A stretch of 64,000 nucleotides of DNA from an uncultured Legionella sp. (GCA_902168255.1 CABHON010000017.1:90031-154030); one strand, 5' to 3'. Shown: positions 7,222 through 17,447, counted from the first letter of the stretch. Program-made: numbers and translations. Notes: generated by a model from the letters alone, not told the origin.

Positions 7222-8688
7222 ATGCAACCCACATTAACTTATTTAGGCGTGTTTGTTCTTATCTTGATCCCCTTCCTTATTTTGCTAGGTATTTGGGATA
7301 TTTTTCAAAAAAAACATTCTATCTTAAGAACTTTTCCAGTAATAGGGCATATTCGTTATATTGCTGAAGATTTGGGTGTTTTCTTAAGAAGTTATTTTTA
7401 TGCTCGAGATCGAGAAGAGTTGCCATTTAACCGTGCGCAACGTTCATGGGTTTACGAAGCAGCTAAAAACGTCAGTACTGAAGTGGGGTTTGGTTCTACG
7501 AGAGATTTAAAACCGTTGGGATCAATCTATTTCGTTGATGCACCTTTTCCTGTGTTGGGACAAGATGTGGTTGAACCGAGAGAAATTGTTATTGGACCAC
7601 ACTGTCCTAACCCTTATACAGCTAAGTCAGTGATTAATATTTCTGCCATGAGTTATGGTGCATTATCAGAAAATGCCATTACTGCCTTATCACATGGGGC
7701 AAAAATGGCGGGATGTTGGTTAAACACAGGCGAAGGTGGTGTTTCTTCTTATCATTTGTCTGGTGGATGTGACATCGTTGCGCAAATTGGTACGGCTAAA
7801 TATGGTTATCGTGATGAAGAAGGCAATCTTTCAGAAGAAAAGTTGAAAAAAATTGCAGAATTACCCCAAGTTAAAATGATTGAGGTAAAACTCAGTCAAG
7901 GAGCGAAACCAGGTAAAGGTGGTATCCTTCCTGGTATCAAAGTAAATGAAGAAGTAGCGGCTATTCGAGGTATTCCAGTTGGAAAAGATTCTATTAGCCC
8001 AAATCGCCATATAGATATTGGTAATTCATCTGAGCTGTTGGACTTTATTCATCGAGTACGTACTGTCAGCCAAAAACCAACAGGATTTAAAACCGTCCTT
8101 GGAGACTATGCTTGGTTGGATGATTTATTCAGCGAAATTCTTAAAAGAGGAATAGAATCGGCGCCTGATTTTATTACGTTGGATGGTGCTGAAGGGGGAA
8201 CTGGGGCTGCTCCGGCTACATTAGTGGATTACATGGGATTGCCTATTACGGAAAGTTTGCCAGTATTAGTTGATAAATTATATGAATACGGGTTACGTGA
8301 TCGCATCAAAGTAATGGCTTCTGGAAAACTAGTTACACCTGACATGGTGGCTTGGGCATTGTGTGTGGGTGCTGATTTTGTGAATTCAGCACGTGGGTTT
8401 TTATTTTCATTAGGATGTATTCAAGCATTAAAATGCCATACGAACAAATGTCCATCAGGGGTAGCAACGCATAATTCATGGTTAATGCGTGGGTTAGATC
8501 CTACCGAGAAGAGTGTCCGGGTTTATCATTATGTTAAAAACCTTGAATATGAATTAGGTATTATTTGTCACTCATGTGGTGTAGAAGAACCTAGGGAGTT
8601 AACGCGCCATCATGTTCGGAGCGTTACACAAAATGGTACATCGGTTTCATTAGCTGAGATTTATCCTTACAAAGAAAAGGTACATTAA
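7222..8688 (+). CDS. FMN-binding glutamate synthase-family protein, membrane-anchored
   Basis: The 488-residue protein consists of an N-terminal membrane helix (about 5-27) followed by the FMN-binding barrel of the glutamate synthase large subunit. The signatures are NTGEGGVSSYH, KPGKGGILPG, LDGAEGGTGAAP and the cysteine-rich LKCHTNKCPSGVATHN, which in GltB binds a 3Fe-4S cluster. It lacks the glutaminase domain, so it is not a complete glutamate synthase. The family is usually annotated as a glutamate synthase domain 2 protein of unresolved reaction. A small membrane protein follows two bases after its stop, probably in the same transcript. Confidence 0.85.
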   Translation: MQPTLTYLGVFVLILIPFLILLGIWDIFQKKHSILRTFPVIGHIRYIAEDLGVFLRSYFYARDREELPFNRAQRSWVYEAAKNVSTEVGFGSTRDLKPLGSIYFVDAPFPVLGQDVVEPREIVIGPHCPNPYTAKSVINISAMSYGALSENAITALSHGAKMAGCWLNTGEGGVSSYHLSGGCDIVAQIGTAKYGYRDEEGNLSEEKLKKIAELPQVKMIEVKLSQGAKPGKGGILPGIKVNEEVAAIRGIPVGKDSISPNRHIDIGNSSELLDFIHRVRTVSQKPTGFKTVLGDYAWLDDLFSEILKRGIESAPDFITLDGAEGGTGAAPATLVDYMGLPITESLPVLVDKLYEYGLRDRIKVMASGKLVTPDMVAWALCVGADFVNSARGFLFSLGCIQALKCHTNKCPSGVATHNSWLMRGLDPTEKSVRVYHYVKNLEYELGIICHSCGVEEPRELTRHHVRSVTQNGTSVSLAEIYPYKEKVH

Positions 8689-8690
8689 TC

Positions 8691-8885
8691 ATGGAGACTT
8701 TTTGGCAAATATTGGCATTAGTTGGCGCAGGATTACTCATTTGGTACATGATTCGTACCATTCGTTCTCAACCAGAAGTATTTTCTAAACAAATGTTTAG
8801 CAAAAGCTTCTATACTATGGGAATCTTGGCGGTTATTTTAATTGCGTTTATCGCCCTTTGTATTTTTATTCTTCGCTCATCATGA
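8691..8885 (+). CDS. Small two-helix membrane protein
   Basis: This 64-residue protein has two predicted membrane helices (about 4-22 and 40-61) joined by a basic loop with RTIRSQPEVFSKQ. I do not recognise the family. It begins two bases after the glutamate-synthase-like gene and ends nine bases before prlC, so it belongs to that operon. It may partner the membrane-anchored flavoprotein; this is inferred from adjacency only. Confidence 0.65.
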   Translation: METFWQILALVGAGLLIWYMIRTIRSQPEVFSKQMFSKSFYTMGILAVILIAFIALCIFILRSS

Positions 8886-8894
8886 GGTGTTAAT

Positions 8895-10931
8895 ATGACT
8901 GTTTCATTGCCTTCTTTACCTAAATTCCAACATTTAGATGTTGAACATATTCCTCAACAATTGGCCACTATGTTTTTACAACATAAAGCACAATTAGATG
9001 AATTATTAAATGAAGCCAATGGGCATTACACATGGGAAAACTTGATTTTTCCATTGGAAATCATGGGTGATGAATGGCATAAAGTGATTGGTCCCTTGGC
9101 ACATTTAAATGGCGTGGCTAATACTAAAAAAGTACGCGAAGCCTATCAAAAATGTTTACCTATCTTAACAGAATATGCGTTAACATTTGCGCATCATCAA
9201 GGATTTTATAAGGCGGTGCAGCAATTGAGCGAATCGCCTATTTTTAATCACTTAAATACGACGAAACAAAAAATTATTCGTGATCAATTAATTGATTTTA
9301 AATTGGCGGGTATTACGCTGAGTGAAAAAGATAAAGAGCGTTTCAAAGAAATCCAACAGCAATTATCAATTTTATGTAATCAATTTGAAAACCATTTATT
9401 AGATGCGACACAAGCATGGAAAAAGCATGTTCAAGAAGATAATAAACTTTTTGGAATTCCGGCACATATTCTTCAAGAAGCTGCAACATTAGCAAAAAAA
9501 GAAAAACAAACGGGTTGGCTCTTTTCATTAGAACCACCTGTTTATCAAGCCATCATGATGTATGCAGAGGATCGAGAATTACGTGAAACTTTTTATCATG
9601 CATACGTTACACGCGCTTCTCAATTAAGCCCGAGTGGCCCTCAATGGGATAATACCCAAATTATGCATGATATTTTGGCTTTGCGTCATGAGGAAGCTGT
9701 ATTATTAGGGTATGCTAATTATGCAGAGCTTTCATTAGCCAAAAAAATGGCAGAAACGCCCAAACACGTGTTTGATTTTATCGATACGCTTATTCAAAAA
9801 GTAAAACCCCAAGCAGAACGAGAATTTCAGCAATTAGAAAATTTTGCCCGTGAACAATTCTCCTTGGAAAAATTAGAGCCTTGGGATGTGGCATACGTCA
9901 GTGAAAAATTACGCGAAGCGGAATATGCCGTATCACAAAATGAATTTCGTCCTTACCTTCCTCATCGCGCAGTATTAGAAGGTTTATTTAAAATAGCCGG
10001 TAAATTATACGGCATGCGTTTTGAGCATATAGAAAAAGTGGAAACGTGGCATCCCGATGTCTTATTCTTTGCAGTCCATGATGAAATGGAACAAGCGCGA
10101 GGTTTTGTTTATGTCGATCTTTTTGCCCGCTCAGAAAAGCGAGGGGGGGCATGGATGGATGATTGCCTAAGTCGACAACATTTAGCTGATGGTTCATTAC
10201 AACTTCCAGTTGCTTATCTAACCTGTAATTTTACCAAACCCATGGAGCCACAAAAAGATGCGTTATTGTCGCATGAAGAAGTCGTGACCTTATTTCATGA
10301 ATTTGGCCACACATTGCATCACATTTTAACACTAGTAGATGAAGCGTCTGCTTCAGGTATTGGTGATGTTGAATGGGATGCTGTAGAATTACCAAGCCAA
10401 TTTTTTGAACACTGGTGTTGGCAAAAAGAAGCCATTGCGCTTTTCTCAAAACACATAGAAACGGGATTGCCTATTCCTGATGATAAAGTTGAACAATTAT
10501 TAAAAGCAAAAAACTTTCAATCTGCTATGTGGTTGACCCGTCAATTAGAATTTACCTTATTTGATTTTCGTATTCATGCTGAGTTTGAACCTACCACGGG
10601 CAATCGAATTCAAGAGATTTTAGATGAAGTAAGAGCTCGAGTAACCGTAGTGCCTATTGCACCTTACAATCAATTCCAACATGGTTTTGCGCATATTTTT
10701 TCTGGTGGATATTCAGCCGGATATTATAGTTATTTATGGGCAGAAGTGCTATCAAGTGATGCGTTTGTTGAGTTTGAAAAGCATGGTATATTTGATAAAG
10801 CAACAGGCAGAAAATTCTTACATACTGTTTTGGAAGTAGGTAGTTCTCGCCCAATCCTTGAATCTTTTGTTGCTTTCCGAGGACAACCTCCTTCAATCGA
10901 GGCATTATTAAGACATTTGGGAATAGAATAA
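8895..10931 (+). CDS. prlC: Oligopeptidase A (M3 family zinc metallopeptidase)
   Basis: This cytosolic zinc peptidase degrades short peptides, including cleaved signal peptides. The 678-residue length matches OpdA/PrlC (about 680). The zinc motif HEFGH is at residues 468-472, with the downstream glutamate in the AVELPSQFFEHW segment. VDLFARSEKRGGAWMDDC and the C-terminal FAHIFSGGYSAGYYSYLWAE are typical of M3A peptidases. An AGGTG site precedes the ATG. It is the last gene of a three-gene run starting at 7222. Confidence 0.96.
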   Translation: MTVSLPSLPKFQHLDVEHIPQQLATMFLQHKAQLDELLNEANGHYTWENLIFPLEIMGDEWHKVIGPLAHLNGVANTKKVREAYQKCLPILTEYALTFAHHQGFYKAVQQLSESPIFNHLNTTKQKIIRDQLIDFKLAGITLSEKDKERFKEIQQQLSILCNQFENHLLDATQAWKKHVQEDNKLFGIPAHILQEAATLAKKEKQTGWLFSLEPPVYQAIMMYAEDRELRETFYHAYVTRASQLSPSGPQWDNTQIMHDILALRHEEAVLLGYANYAELSLAKKMAETPKHVFDFIDTLIQKVKPQAEREFQQLENFAREQFSLEKLEPWDVAYVSEKLREAEYAVSQNEFRPYLPHRAVLEGLFKIAGKLYGMRFEHIEKVETWHPDVLFFAVHDEMEQARGFVYVDLFARSEKRGGAWMDDCLSRQHLADGSLQLPVAYLTCNFTKPMEPQKDALLSHEEVVTLFHEFGHTLHHILTLVDEASASGIGDVEWDAVELPSQFFEHWCWQKEAIALFSKHIETGLPIPDDKVEQLLKAKNFQSAMWLTRQLEFTLFDFRIHAEFEPTTGNRIQEILDEVRARVTVVPIAPYNQFQHGFAHIFSGGYSAGYYSYLWAEVLSSDAFVEFEKHGIFDKATGRKFLHTVLEVGSSRPILESFVAFRGQPPSIEALLRHLGIE

Positions 10932-11122
10932 AGTTGATGATGAATTTTCAGCGACAATGCAAAGAAGTTGGGTATTAACAAGCTAAAAATATTTTATTTT
11001 TTCCTTGTATTTATCAGAGAGTTGATTAAGCTTATATATAAGAGCAGTCCAAAATATTGCGAATTTCCAACTCTTCATTATGTTTCTCTAAACTGTAGCT
11101 TTTAGAGAATACTCTACAAGTC

Positions 11123-11160
11123 CGCTAAAAATAACTATTACATTAAAATTATTTTAGCAG
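11123..11160. other. Stem-loop upstream of the KGG-protein gene
   Basis: CGCTAAAAATAA and TTATTTTAGCAG form an imperfect stem around an AT-rich loop, inside a gap of 286 bases between prlC and the KGG-protein gene. It could end the prlC transcript or lie in a regulatory leader. Nothing else in this gap was recognised apart from the GGAGG ribosome site of the next gene. Confidence 0.3.
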
Positions 11161-11217
11161 TTTTAATCTATTTTTTATCTCTATATATTTATTGATATAG
11201 AGTAGGAGGATAAAATC

Positions 11218-11454
11218 ATGGCTGGTACATCAGAAGGCGGAAAAAAAGCCGCAGAAACAAGACGTCAAAATCCTGATGATCATGAAACTCGTGTAAGGGC
11301 AGGTGAAAAAGCTGCTGAAACACGTGGTTATGAAAGTCTAAGTGAAGCAGGAAGAAAAGGTGGTGAGCATTCTCACGGTGGTAGTAGCCAAAGTGGCCAT
11401 GGCCAAAGCGGCAGTAACCAAAGTAGTCGAGGCCGAAGTAATAAAGATGATTAA
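11218..11454 (+). CDS. KGG-repeat general stress protein (YciG/GsiB-like)
   Basis: This 78-residue, very hydrophilic protein contains the glycine-rich repeats TSEGGKKAAETRRQNP, VRAGEKAAETRGYES and EAGRKGGEHS that define the stress-induced KGG family. Its C-terminal third is a low-complexity Ser/Gly/Gln tail (SQSGHGQSG and similar) without hydrophobic residues, so it is probably disordered and hydration-protective. It has a strong GTAGGAGGA ribosome site. A rho-independent terminator follows at once, so it is a monocistronic, probably highly expressed gene. Confidence 0.85.
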   Translation: MAGTSEGGKKAAETRRQNPDDHETRVRAGEKAAETRGYESLSEAGRKGGEHSHGGSSQSGHGQSGSNQSSRGRSNKDD

Positions 11455-11498
11455 TTCTTATTACTAGAAACCACCAACTTTTCGAAGTTGCTTTAACC

Positions 11499-11535
11499 GC
11501 CAGCTATTACTTTTATAATAGCTGGCTTTTTTATT
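11499..11535 (+). terminator. Rho-independent terminator of the KGG-protein gene
   Basis: GCCAGCTATTA and TAATAGCTGGC form a perfect 11-bp stem with a six-base loop, followed by TTTTTTATT. A smaller stem CAACTT-TTCG-AAGTTG at 11475-11490 precedes it. Confidence 0.88.
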
Positions 11536-11621
11536 CCTTCAAAGATATTCAATATAACCACCCTCGCCTCTCATTCTTTACTTCTAAATAATAATCTCTA
11601 TTAGCCCTTCTTAAGATAAAT

Positions 11622-11651
11622 TTGACATTTACTAAAAAAATAGGTTAGGAT
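11622..11651 (+). promoter_or_regulatory. Sigma-70 promoter of rpmH
   Basis: A consensus -35 box TTGACA (11622-11627) is followed after 18 bases by TAGGAT (11646-11651) as the -10 box. The rpmH ATG is at 11695, leaving a leader of about 37 bases. No dnaA-box cluster was seen here. Confidence 0.65.
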
Positions 11652-11694
11652 CCAGCCCATTTTAATAGTAACAATATAGAGAAAAAGGTTTTTT

Positions 11695-11829
11695 ATGAAA
11701 CGTACTTTTCAACCAAGTAATTTAAAGAAGAAGCGTGATCATGGTTTTCGTGCACGTATGGCAACTCGTGGCGGGCGCTTAGTTTTAAGCCGTCGCAGAC
11801 AAAAAGGACGTAAGCGCTTAGCTGTTTAG
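11695..11829 (+). CDS. rpmH: 50S ribosomal protein L34
   Basis: This 44-residue, strongly basic protein starts [20 protein letters not shown] and ends KGRKRLAV, the invariant L34 pattern. It binds 23S rRNA in the large subunit. It leads the conserved rpmH-rnpA-yidD-yidC-mnmE cluster, and rnpA follows after 16 bases. It is too small to appear in length-filtered gene predictions. Confidence 0.98.
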   Translation: MKRTFQPSNLKKKRDHGFRARMATRGGRLVLSRRRQKGRKRLAV

Positions 11830-11845
11830 TTATCCGTTCTTGAGC

Positions 11846-12196
11846 ATGGATTATGCTTTTCCAAAAGCTAAACGGCTTTTGAAAAAAGAAGAATATGAGC
11901 GGGTTTTTAAAAAAACAAAAGAAACAAAAAAAATTGATACGGATGTTTTTTTTGTGTTGACCGCTCCTAACGATAAAGAGACTGCCCGGCTGGGATTTGC
12001 ACTTTCTAAAAAGGTTTTGCCAAAAGCGTGCATGCGAAACCGGGTTAAACGTCTCTTTAGAGAAGATTTTAGAGTGAACTCTCTAACGCTTAAGTCTATG
12101 GATATTATTGTGCTGGCTAAGTCAGGCTTAAAAGACTCGACTAATCCAGAAATCAGAAATAATCTTTCCTTGTTATGGCGAAAACTAAAGCAATGA
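11846..12196 (+). CDS. rnpA: Ribonuclease P protein component
   Basis: RnpA is the protein cofactor of RNase P, which matures tRNA 5' ends. The 116-residue protein has the N-terminal [17 protein letters not shown] and the RNR signature, [15 protein letters not shown]. The ATG at 11846 gives the usual MDYAFPK beginning; an in-frame TTG two codons earlier is an unlikely alternative. Its stop overlaps an ATG for yidD. Confidence 0.95.
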   Translation: MDYAFPKAKRLLKKEEYERVFKKTKETKKIDTDVFFVLTAPNDKETARLGFALSKKVLPKACMRNRVKRLFREDFRVNSLTLKSMDIIVLAKSGLKDSTNPEIRNNLSLLWRKLKQ

Positions 12197-12564
12197 ACAT
12201 ATACCCTAAGCAATGGAGCTTTCGACGAAGTGAAAATCATAACGAGAACTTGAGTTTACAACAAGTAAATAAGGGTTCGACTAAGGTTTTCAAAGATTAT
12301 AAAAACTTCCTTGGACATATTATTCGCTTTTTAATTCTGCTTCCTATTTATGGATACCGTTACTTAATAAGCCCATTTTTGCCAATGGCATGCCGTTTTG
12401 AGCCGACGTGTTCCGCTTATGCCATCGAGGCAATTCAAACATGCGGTGTTTTTAAAGGAATGACGAAAGCCATTTTCCGTTTACTAAGATGCCATCCATG
12501 GTGTATGGGTGGATATGATCCTGTTTCACCTAATAAGAGATATAAAAAAGATGATAGATATTAA
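12193..12564 (+). CDS. yidD: Membrane protein insertion efficiency factor YidD
   Basis: YidD is a small inner-membrane-associated protein that assists YidC. The core has [15 protein letters not shown], the signature [15 protein letters not shown], and [15 protein letters not shown], all diagnostic. The protein is longer than usual because about 35 hydrophilic residues precede the core helix. The ATG at 12193 overlaps the rnpA stop as ATGA; an in-frame ATG at 12175 would add six residues. The 3' end overlaps yidC by 14 bases. Confidence 0.93.
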   Translation: MNIYPKQWSFRRSENHNENLSLQQVNKGSTKVFKDYKNFLGHIIRFLILLPIYGYRYLISPFLPMACRFEPTCSAYAIEAIQTCGVFKGMTKAIFRLLRCHPWCMGGYDPVSPNKRYKKDDRY

Positions 12565-14230
12565 ACGTGCAGCCTTATATGGTGTATTGCTGTTAATTGT
12601 TTACACCCTTTGGATGGATTGGCAAAAAGATTATGCACCTACTCCTTCTATAGCAGCAACAACGCTCTATGGCTCGAGTGGTTCCAGTAGTGTGGCACAA
12701 TCTACAGCGAATTCAGAAAATACTGTCACCGATAGTACTGTCGTTAAACAGCCGTTAAAGTTCGTTGAAACGGATGTTTTGAAAGTGGGATTTAACGTTA
12801 ATACGGGTGATTTAGTTAGTGCTAATTTAATGAACTATAAAGAAAGTTTAGAAAATCCTAAACCTTTTACAGTTTTGACGGATAAAATATCAAAACAATA
12901 TGTTACCTCGATGCGGCTTCTCGCGTCTAAAAATGGAGAATTAAGTAACCAAGCTGTTCAATTTTCACCCGAAAGCTTTCAGGTCCAGCAAGAAAATGAT
13001 CAATGGATTGTTAGCATGGCAGGCACAGGGCAAGATGGCCTGCAAGTCAAAAAAGAATTTCTTCTTAAAAAAGGGGAGTATTTAATTCGGGTACGTTATA
13101 TCCTTGAGAATGCTACCGAACAACCATGGAAAGGTGCTGTCAGCACTTCTTTTTCACAGAATAATCCTCATGAAGATAAATCCAGTTTATTTCATTTAGG
13201 TTCTTATTCTGGGGGAGCTATTTCAATTCCAGGTGATAAGTTATATAAAAAAATTAGCTATGGTGACATGGCTAAAGAAAATTTAGAACAAAAAGTAAAA
13301 GACGGCTGGATTGCAATGCAGCAGCATTACTTTTTAACAGCGTGGATTCCTTCCACTGGCTCTACTAATACGTTTTATACTCAAACTGTTAAAAATGCCA
13401 ATGGTGAGCTCTATAATATTGGTATGCTAAGCGAACCAATTCAGATAGAGCCAAAACAGACTTATGAAGTGTCTGCTGGATTATATATTGGTCCCGAGTT
13501 AACGAATGTGCTTGAAACTATTGCCCCTGGATTGGATTTAACGATCGATTATGGATGGCTTAGTGCTATTTCTGTCTTTATTTTCTTTATTTTAGAGAAT
13601 ATTCAGAAAGTGATTGGTAACTGGGGTTGGTCAATTATTCTTGTTACGTTATTAATCAAGTTAGTTTTCTATCGTTTGTCAGAAAAGAGCTATACTTCCA
13701 TGGCTAACATGCGAAAATTACAACCTCAATTAGAATCGTTAAGACATCGTTTTGGCGATGATAAAGCGGCGATGAGTAAAGCAACCATGGAGTTATATCG
13801 TAAGGAGAAGGTGAATCCTTTAGGTGGTTGTTTACCTACTATAGTCCAGATTCCAGTGTTTATCGGCCTTTATTGGGTAATCTTAGAAAGTGTTCAATTA
13901 CGGCAAGCACCTTTTATTTTCTGGATTCATGATTTGTCCGTTCCTGATCCTTATTATATTTTGCCAATCATTATGGGATTAACCATGTTAATGCAGCAAA
14001 AGTTAAACCCACCTCCACCGGATCCAACACAAGCTAAAATGATGATGATTCTACCTATTGTGTTTACGGGGTTATTTCTACATTTTCCAGCAGGTTTGGT
14101 ACTTTACTGGACAGTGAACAATGCCTTATCCATTGCCCAACAATGGGTTATTACACGACGCGTTAGTAATAATATTATCAAAAAACGCTTTAGTCATAAG
14201 AAATTGACTAAAAAGAAAAATGACGCATGA
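12551..14230 (+). CDS. yidC: Membrane protein insertase YidC
   Basis: YidC inserts and folds inner-membrane proteins, alone or with SecYEG. The 559-residue protein has the N-terminal membrane anchor ([20 protein letters not shown]), a periplasmic beta-supersandwich domain (about 50-330) and the conserved five-helix C-terminal insertase region. That region includes [20 protein letters not shown] and [20 protein letters not shown], with a basic tail ([13 protein letters not shown]). The start chosen matches the family. Further upstream in-frame ATGs fall inside yidD. Confidence 0.97.
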   Translation: MIDIKRAALYGVLLLIVYTLWMDWQKDYAPTPSIAATTLYGSSGSSSVAQSTANSENTVTDSTVVKQPLKFVETDVLKVGFNVNTGDLVSANLMNYKESLENPKPFTVLTDKISKQYVTSMRLLASKNGELSNQAVQFSPESFQVQQENDQWIVSMAGTGQDGLQVKKEFLLKKGEYLIRVRYILENATEQPWKGAVSTSFSQNNPHEDKSSLFHLGSYSGGAISIPGDKLYKKISYGDMAKENLEQKVKDGWIAMQQHYFLTAWIPSTGSTNTFYTQTVKNANGELYNIGMLSEPIQIEPKQTYEVSAGLYIGPELTNVLETIAPGLDLTIDYGWLSAISVFIFFILENIQKVIGNWGWSIILVTLLIKLVFYRLSEKSYTSMANMRKLQPQLESLRHRFGDDKAAMSKATMELYRKEKVNPLGGCLPTIVQIPVFIGLYWVILESVQLRQAPFIFWIHDLSVPDPYYILPIIMGLTMLMQQKLNPPPPDPTQAKMMMILPIVFTGLFLHFPAGLVLYWTVNNALSIAQQWVITRRVSNNIIKKRFSHKKLTKKKNDA

Positions 14231-15575
14231 TATGCAACGCGACACTATCGCGGCCATTGCTACCCCAGCTGGCCGCGGTGGTATTGGTATTGTGCGGGTG
14301 TCTGGCTCACAGGCATTAGCTCTAGGAGAGGCAATAACTCGCAAAAGGTTATCCGTAAGAAAAGCAACCTACGCTGAATTTCAGGATGATAAAGGAAATA
14401 TAATCGATCAAGGTGTTGTGATTTACTTTGCAACGCCCCATTCTTTCACTGGCGAAGAGGTCATTGAGTTTCAGGGACATGGTAGTCCAGTGGTTCTCAA
14501 TCTTTTATTAAGGCAATTACTTGTTTTAGGTGCAAGACCCGCGCGTCCTGGAGAATTCTCAGAGCGTGCTTTTTTAAATGATAAACTCGATCTTGTACAA
14601 GCTGAAGCAATTAGCGACCTGATTGAAGCCTCATCCGAGAAGGCCTCACGTCTGGCTATGCGAAATTTAAAAGGGGCTTTTTCTAAAAAAATTGCCGATT
14701 TTCAAGAAGAATTAACCTTATTACGTGTTTATGTTGAGGCCGCGATTGATTTTCCTGAAGAAGAAATTGATTTCTTAGCTGATACAAGAATTAACCAAAA
14801 TCTTTCAGAGCGTATTACAGAGTTAACGCTATTATTGCAGCAAGCAAAACAAGGTGTTGTCCTTAAAGAAGGCTTTACCGTAGTTTTAGCTGGTCATCCT
14901 AATGCAGGTAAATCAACTTTACTCAATTGCTTGTCTGGAAAAGAATCGGCCATCGTGACTGACATTCCCGGCACAACACGTGATGTCATGCGTGAAGAGA
15001 TTTTAATTGACGGAATGCCGGTTCATATTATCGACACGGCGGGTTTGCGCGAAAGCGAAGATCCTATCGAACAAGAAGGTATTCGGCGGGCATGGAAAGA
15101 AATTCAAGAAGCTGATCATGTATTATTATTAGTAGACGTTGAGCATTTAGACGATTTAGAACAAATCAAAACAAATATTTTATCCAAAATTACTAAAAAA
15201 ATTTCGTATAGTGTTATTGTCAATAAAATCGATAAAACCCCATTATTTGAACCACCTGCACCCAATGTTATTTATATTTCTGCTAAATATGAGCAAGGTA
15301 TTGATGCCCTTCGTAATCATTTAACTCATGTTGCAGGTATGGATAATTTTTCTGAAGAGAATTTTTTTATGGCCCGACAACGGCATTTAGATGCGCTTGA
15401 ACGAGCATTAGACTGCTTAAAAACGGGAGAAGCACAATTAGTGCAACATAAAGCAGGCGAGTTATTAGCCGAAGATCTTCGGCAAGCTCAAAAAAATCTT
15501 TCAGAAATTACCGGAGAATTCTCTTCCGATGACTTATTAGGAAAAATTTTTTCGAGCTTTTGTATTGGAAAGTAA
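14220..15575 (+). CDS. mnmE: tRNA modification GTPase MnmE
   Basis: MnmE, with MnmG, installs the 5-carboxymethylaminomethyl group on wobble uridines of several tRNAs. The 451-residue protein has the N-terminal formyl-THF-binding domain (TIAAIATPAGRGGIGIVRVSG), the G domain with GHPNAGKS, DIPGTTRD, DTAGLRE and NKID, and the obligatory C-terminal FCIGK. It overlaps the end of yidC by 11 bases. mnmG is not in the window. Confidence 0.98.
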   Translation: MTHDMQRDTIAAIATPAGRGGIGIVRVSGSQALALGEAITRKRLSVRKATYAEFQDDKGNIIDQGVVIYFATPHSFTGEEVIEFQGHGSPVVLNLLLRQLLVLGARPARPGEFSERAFLNDKLDLVQAEAISDLIEASSEKASRLAMRNLKGAFSKKIADFQEELTLLRVYVEAAIDFPEEEIDFLADTRINQNLSERITELTLLLQQAKQGVVLKEGFTVVLAGHPNAGKSTLLNCLSGKESAIVTDIPGTTRDVMREEILIDGMPVHIIDTAGLRESEDPIEQEGIRRAWKEIQEADHVLLLVDVEHLDDLEQIKTNILSKITKKISYSVIVNKIDKTPLFEPPAPNVIYISAKYEQGIDALRNHLTHVAGMDNFSEENFFMARQRHLDALERALDCLKTGEAQLVQHKAGELLAEDLRQAQKNLSEITGEFSSDDLLGKIFSSFCIGK

Positions 15576-15750
15576 AAGTTTTATATCAATAGGCTTCTTG
15601 CATAACCTTCCTTCTACGGAGAGCTTGTTCTAAGAGTTAATTCACTTTGATGGGTGACTTTCTCTTCTTTAAATTCTTGCGCATTGAAAATAATTTTATT
15701 ATTACTATTTAAATTGAAATATTAAAACTTTTTTAGCATAATCTAAACTT

Positions 15751-16671
15751 ATGTTGGCACTTTCTATTAAAAACCTTAAAAAAATGTATGCGACGGGGCT
15801 TATCGCTTTGAAAGGTATTAGCTTGGATGTAAAAGAAAAGGATTTTTTTGCCTTGCTCGGCCCGAATGGCGCGGGTAAATCCACCACTATTAGTATTATT
15901 TGTTCATTGGTTCGCAAAGACAGTGGCACAGTGCATATCTTTGGGGATTCTTTGGATGAATACCCTAATCGAGTGAAATCGCATATTGGTGTCGTGCCCC
16001 AAGAGTTTAACTTTAATCCTTTTAATGCCGTTGAGGATATTATTTATTATCAAGCCTGTTATTATGGATTACCGCGAAAAAAAGCCAACGAACGTGTAGA
16101 AAAAGTATTAAAAGACGTCGAATTATGGGACAAACGACGAACACCGGCTAACTCCCTTTCAGGTGGTATGAAAAGACGGCTTATGATTGCAAGGGCTTTG
16201 GTGCATGAGCCTCGTTTATTGGTTTTGGATGAACCTACGGCAGGAGTCGATATTGAGCTGCGTCGCTCAATGTGGAGTTTTTTGCAAGAGCTCAACCAAA
16301 AGGGTACTACCATTATTTTAACCACCCATTATCTTGAAGAAGCCGAGCAATTATGTAATCGTATAGCCATTATTAATAATGGCAATATTGTGGAAAATAC
16401 GGATAAAAAAGCATTGTTAACCAAATTGCACCAAGAAACGCTTATCTTAGATCTTAAAGAGCCGCAACTTGCAGCACCGCAATTAGAAAATTTTACTGTT
16501 CGTCTTTTAGATCCATTAACACTCGAAGTGGATGTCCAACATACACAAACATTAAATAATTTATTTCAACTGCTGTCACAACATAATATTCATGCTTCAA
16601 GTTTACGTAATAAAACTAATCGCCTAGAAGAAATTTTTGTACACACTATTAGGCAGAAAGATGATGCATAG
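15751..16671 (+). CDS. yadG: ABC transporter ATP-binding protein (YadG-like)
   Basis: The 306-residue ATPase subunit has Walker A GPNGAGKS, signature LSGGMKRR, Walker B LLVLDEPTAG and switch histidine in TTHYLEEAE, and resembles E. coli YadG (308 residues). With the overlapping permease gene it forms an ABC-2 type exporter of unknown substrate. The 3' end overlaps the permease start, ATG at 16661. Confidence 0.92.
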   Translation: MLALSIKNLKKMYATGLIALKGISLDVKEKDFFALLGPNGAGKSTTISIICSLVRKDSGTVHIFGDSLDEYPNRVKSHIGVVPQEFNFNPFNAVEDIIYYQACYYGLPRKKANERVEKVLKDVELWDKRRTPANSLSGGMKRRLMIARALVHEPRLLVLDEPTAGVDIELRRSMWSFLQELNQKGTTIILTTHYLEEAEQLCNRIAIINNGNIVENTDKKALLTKLHQETLILDLKEPQLAAPQLENFTVRLLDPLTLEVDVQHTQTLNNLFQLLSQHNIHASSLRNKTNRLEEIFVHTIRQKDDA

Positions 16672-17434
16672 TTATTTAATCGCATTAAAAGGAATTGTTA
16701 TTTACGAACTTACACGCATTCTTCGCATCTGGCGGCAAACGCTTATTCCGCCTCTGATGAATATCAGCTTATATTTTTTGATTTTTGGTCATTTCATTGG
16801 TTCAAAAATGCCTATGATGGCTGGTACCCATAGTTACATGTCTTTTATAACTCCCGGATTGACCATGATGGCTATTATTATGGAATCCTATAATGCGTCG
16901 GTTTTTCCTTTCTTCATGAGTAAATTTCATCGTAATATTGAAGAAATTCTGGTGGCACCTGTTCCTAATACCGTTATTTTATTAGGTTTTACTTTAAGTG
17001 GCATGATTCGAGGTTTAACGATAGGCATACTCGTAGCTTGCGTTGCGTATTTATTTAACCCTATCGTTCCTGCTCATATTATTATTCTACTCATAGCAGC
17101 CCTTTTTGCTTCCTGCCTCTTTTCGCTCTTAGGGTTTGCCAATGCTTTTTTTGCAAAAAGTTTTGAAGACATTTCTATTGTACCTACTTTTATTCTTACC
17201 CCACTTGTTTATTTGGGGGGTGTTTTTTATTCTATTGATCAATTATCACCTTTTTGGAAAGGATTATCGCTCTTTAACCCAATTGTATACATCGTGGAAA
17301 TCTTTCGTCATGGCTTTCTTGATTTAGACAGTAGACATCTCATAATTGGCCTGCTTATATTACTCATGTTAATTATTACATTATTTTGTTTAAATATTTA
17401 CTGGCTGAATCGTGGAATTCGCCTTAAAACTTAG
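16661..17434 (+). CDS. yadH: ABC-2 type transporter permease (YadH-like)
   Basis: The 257-residue membrane protein has about six helices. It aligns well with YadH of E. coli in FRNIEE-like KFHRNIEEILVAPVPN, the FAKSFEDISIVPTFILTPL stretch, YLGGVFYSI and LFNPIVYIVE. The MMHSYLIALKG start matches the family and overlaps the ATPase gene by 11 bases, showing translational coupling. The exporter's substrate is not known; yadGH-type pairs are widespread in proteobacteria. Confidence 0.92.
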   Translation: MMHSYLIALKGIVIYELTRILRIWRQTLIPPLMNISLYFLIFGHFIGSKMPMMAGTHSYMSFITPGLTMMAIIMESYNASVFPFFMSKFHRNIEEILVAPVPNTVILLGFTLSGMIRGLTIGILVACVAYLFNPIVPAHIIILLIAALFASCLFSLLGFANAFFAKSFEDISIVPTFILTPLVYLGGVFYSIDQLSPFWKGLSLFNPIVYIVEIFRHGFLDLDSRHLIIGLLILLMLIITLFCLNIYWLNRGIRLKT

Positions 17435-17447
17435 GAGATATATACCC

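Noticed and set aside
11536..11694. Possible replication origin upstream of rpmH
   Set aside because: No cluster of TTATNCACA-like DnaA boxes or AT-rich 13-mers was found; the segment is explained by a terminator and a TTGACA promoter.
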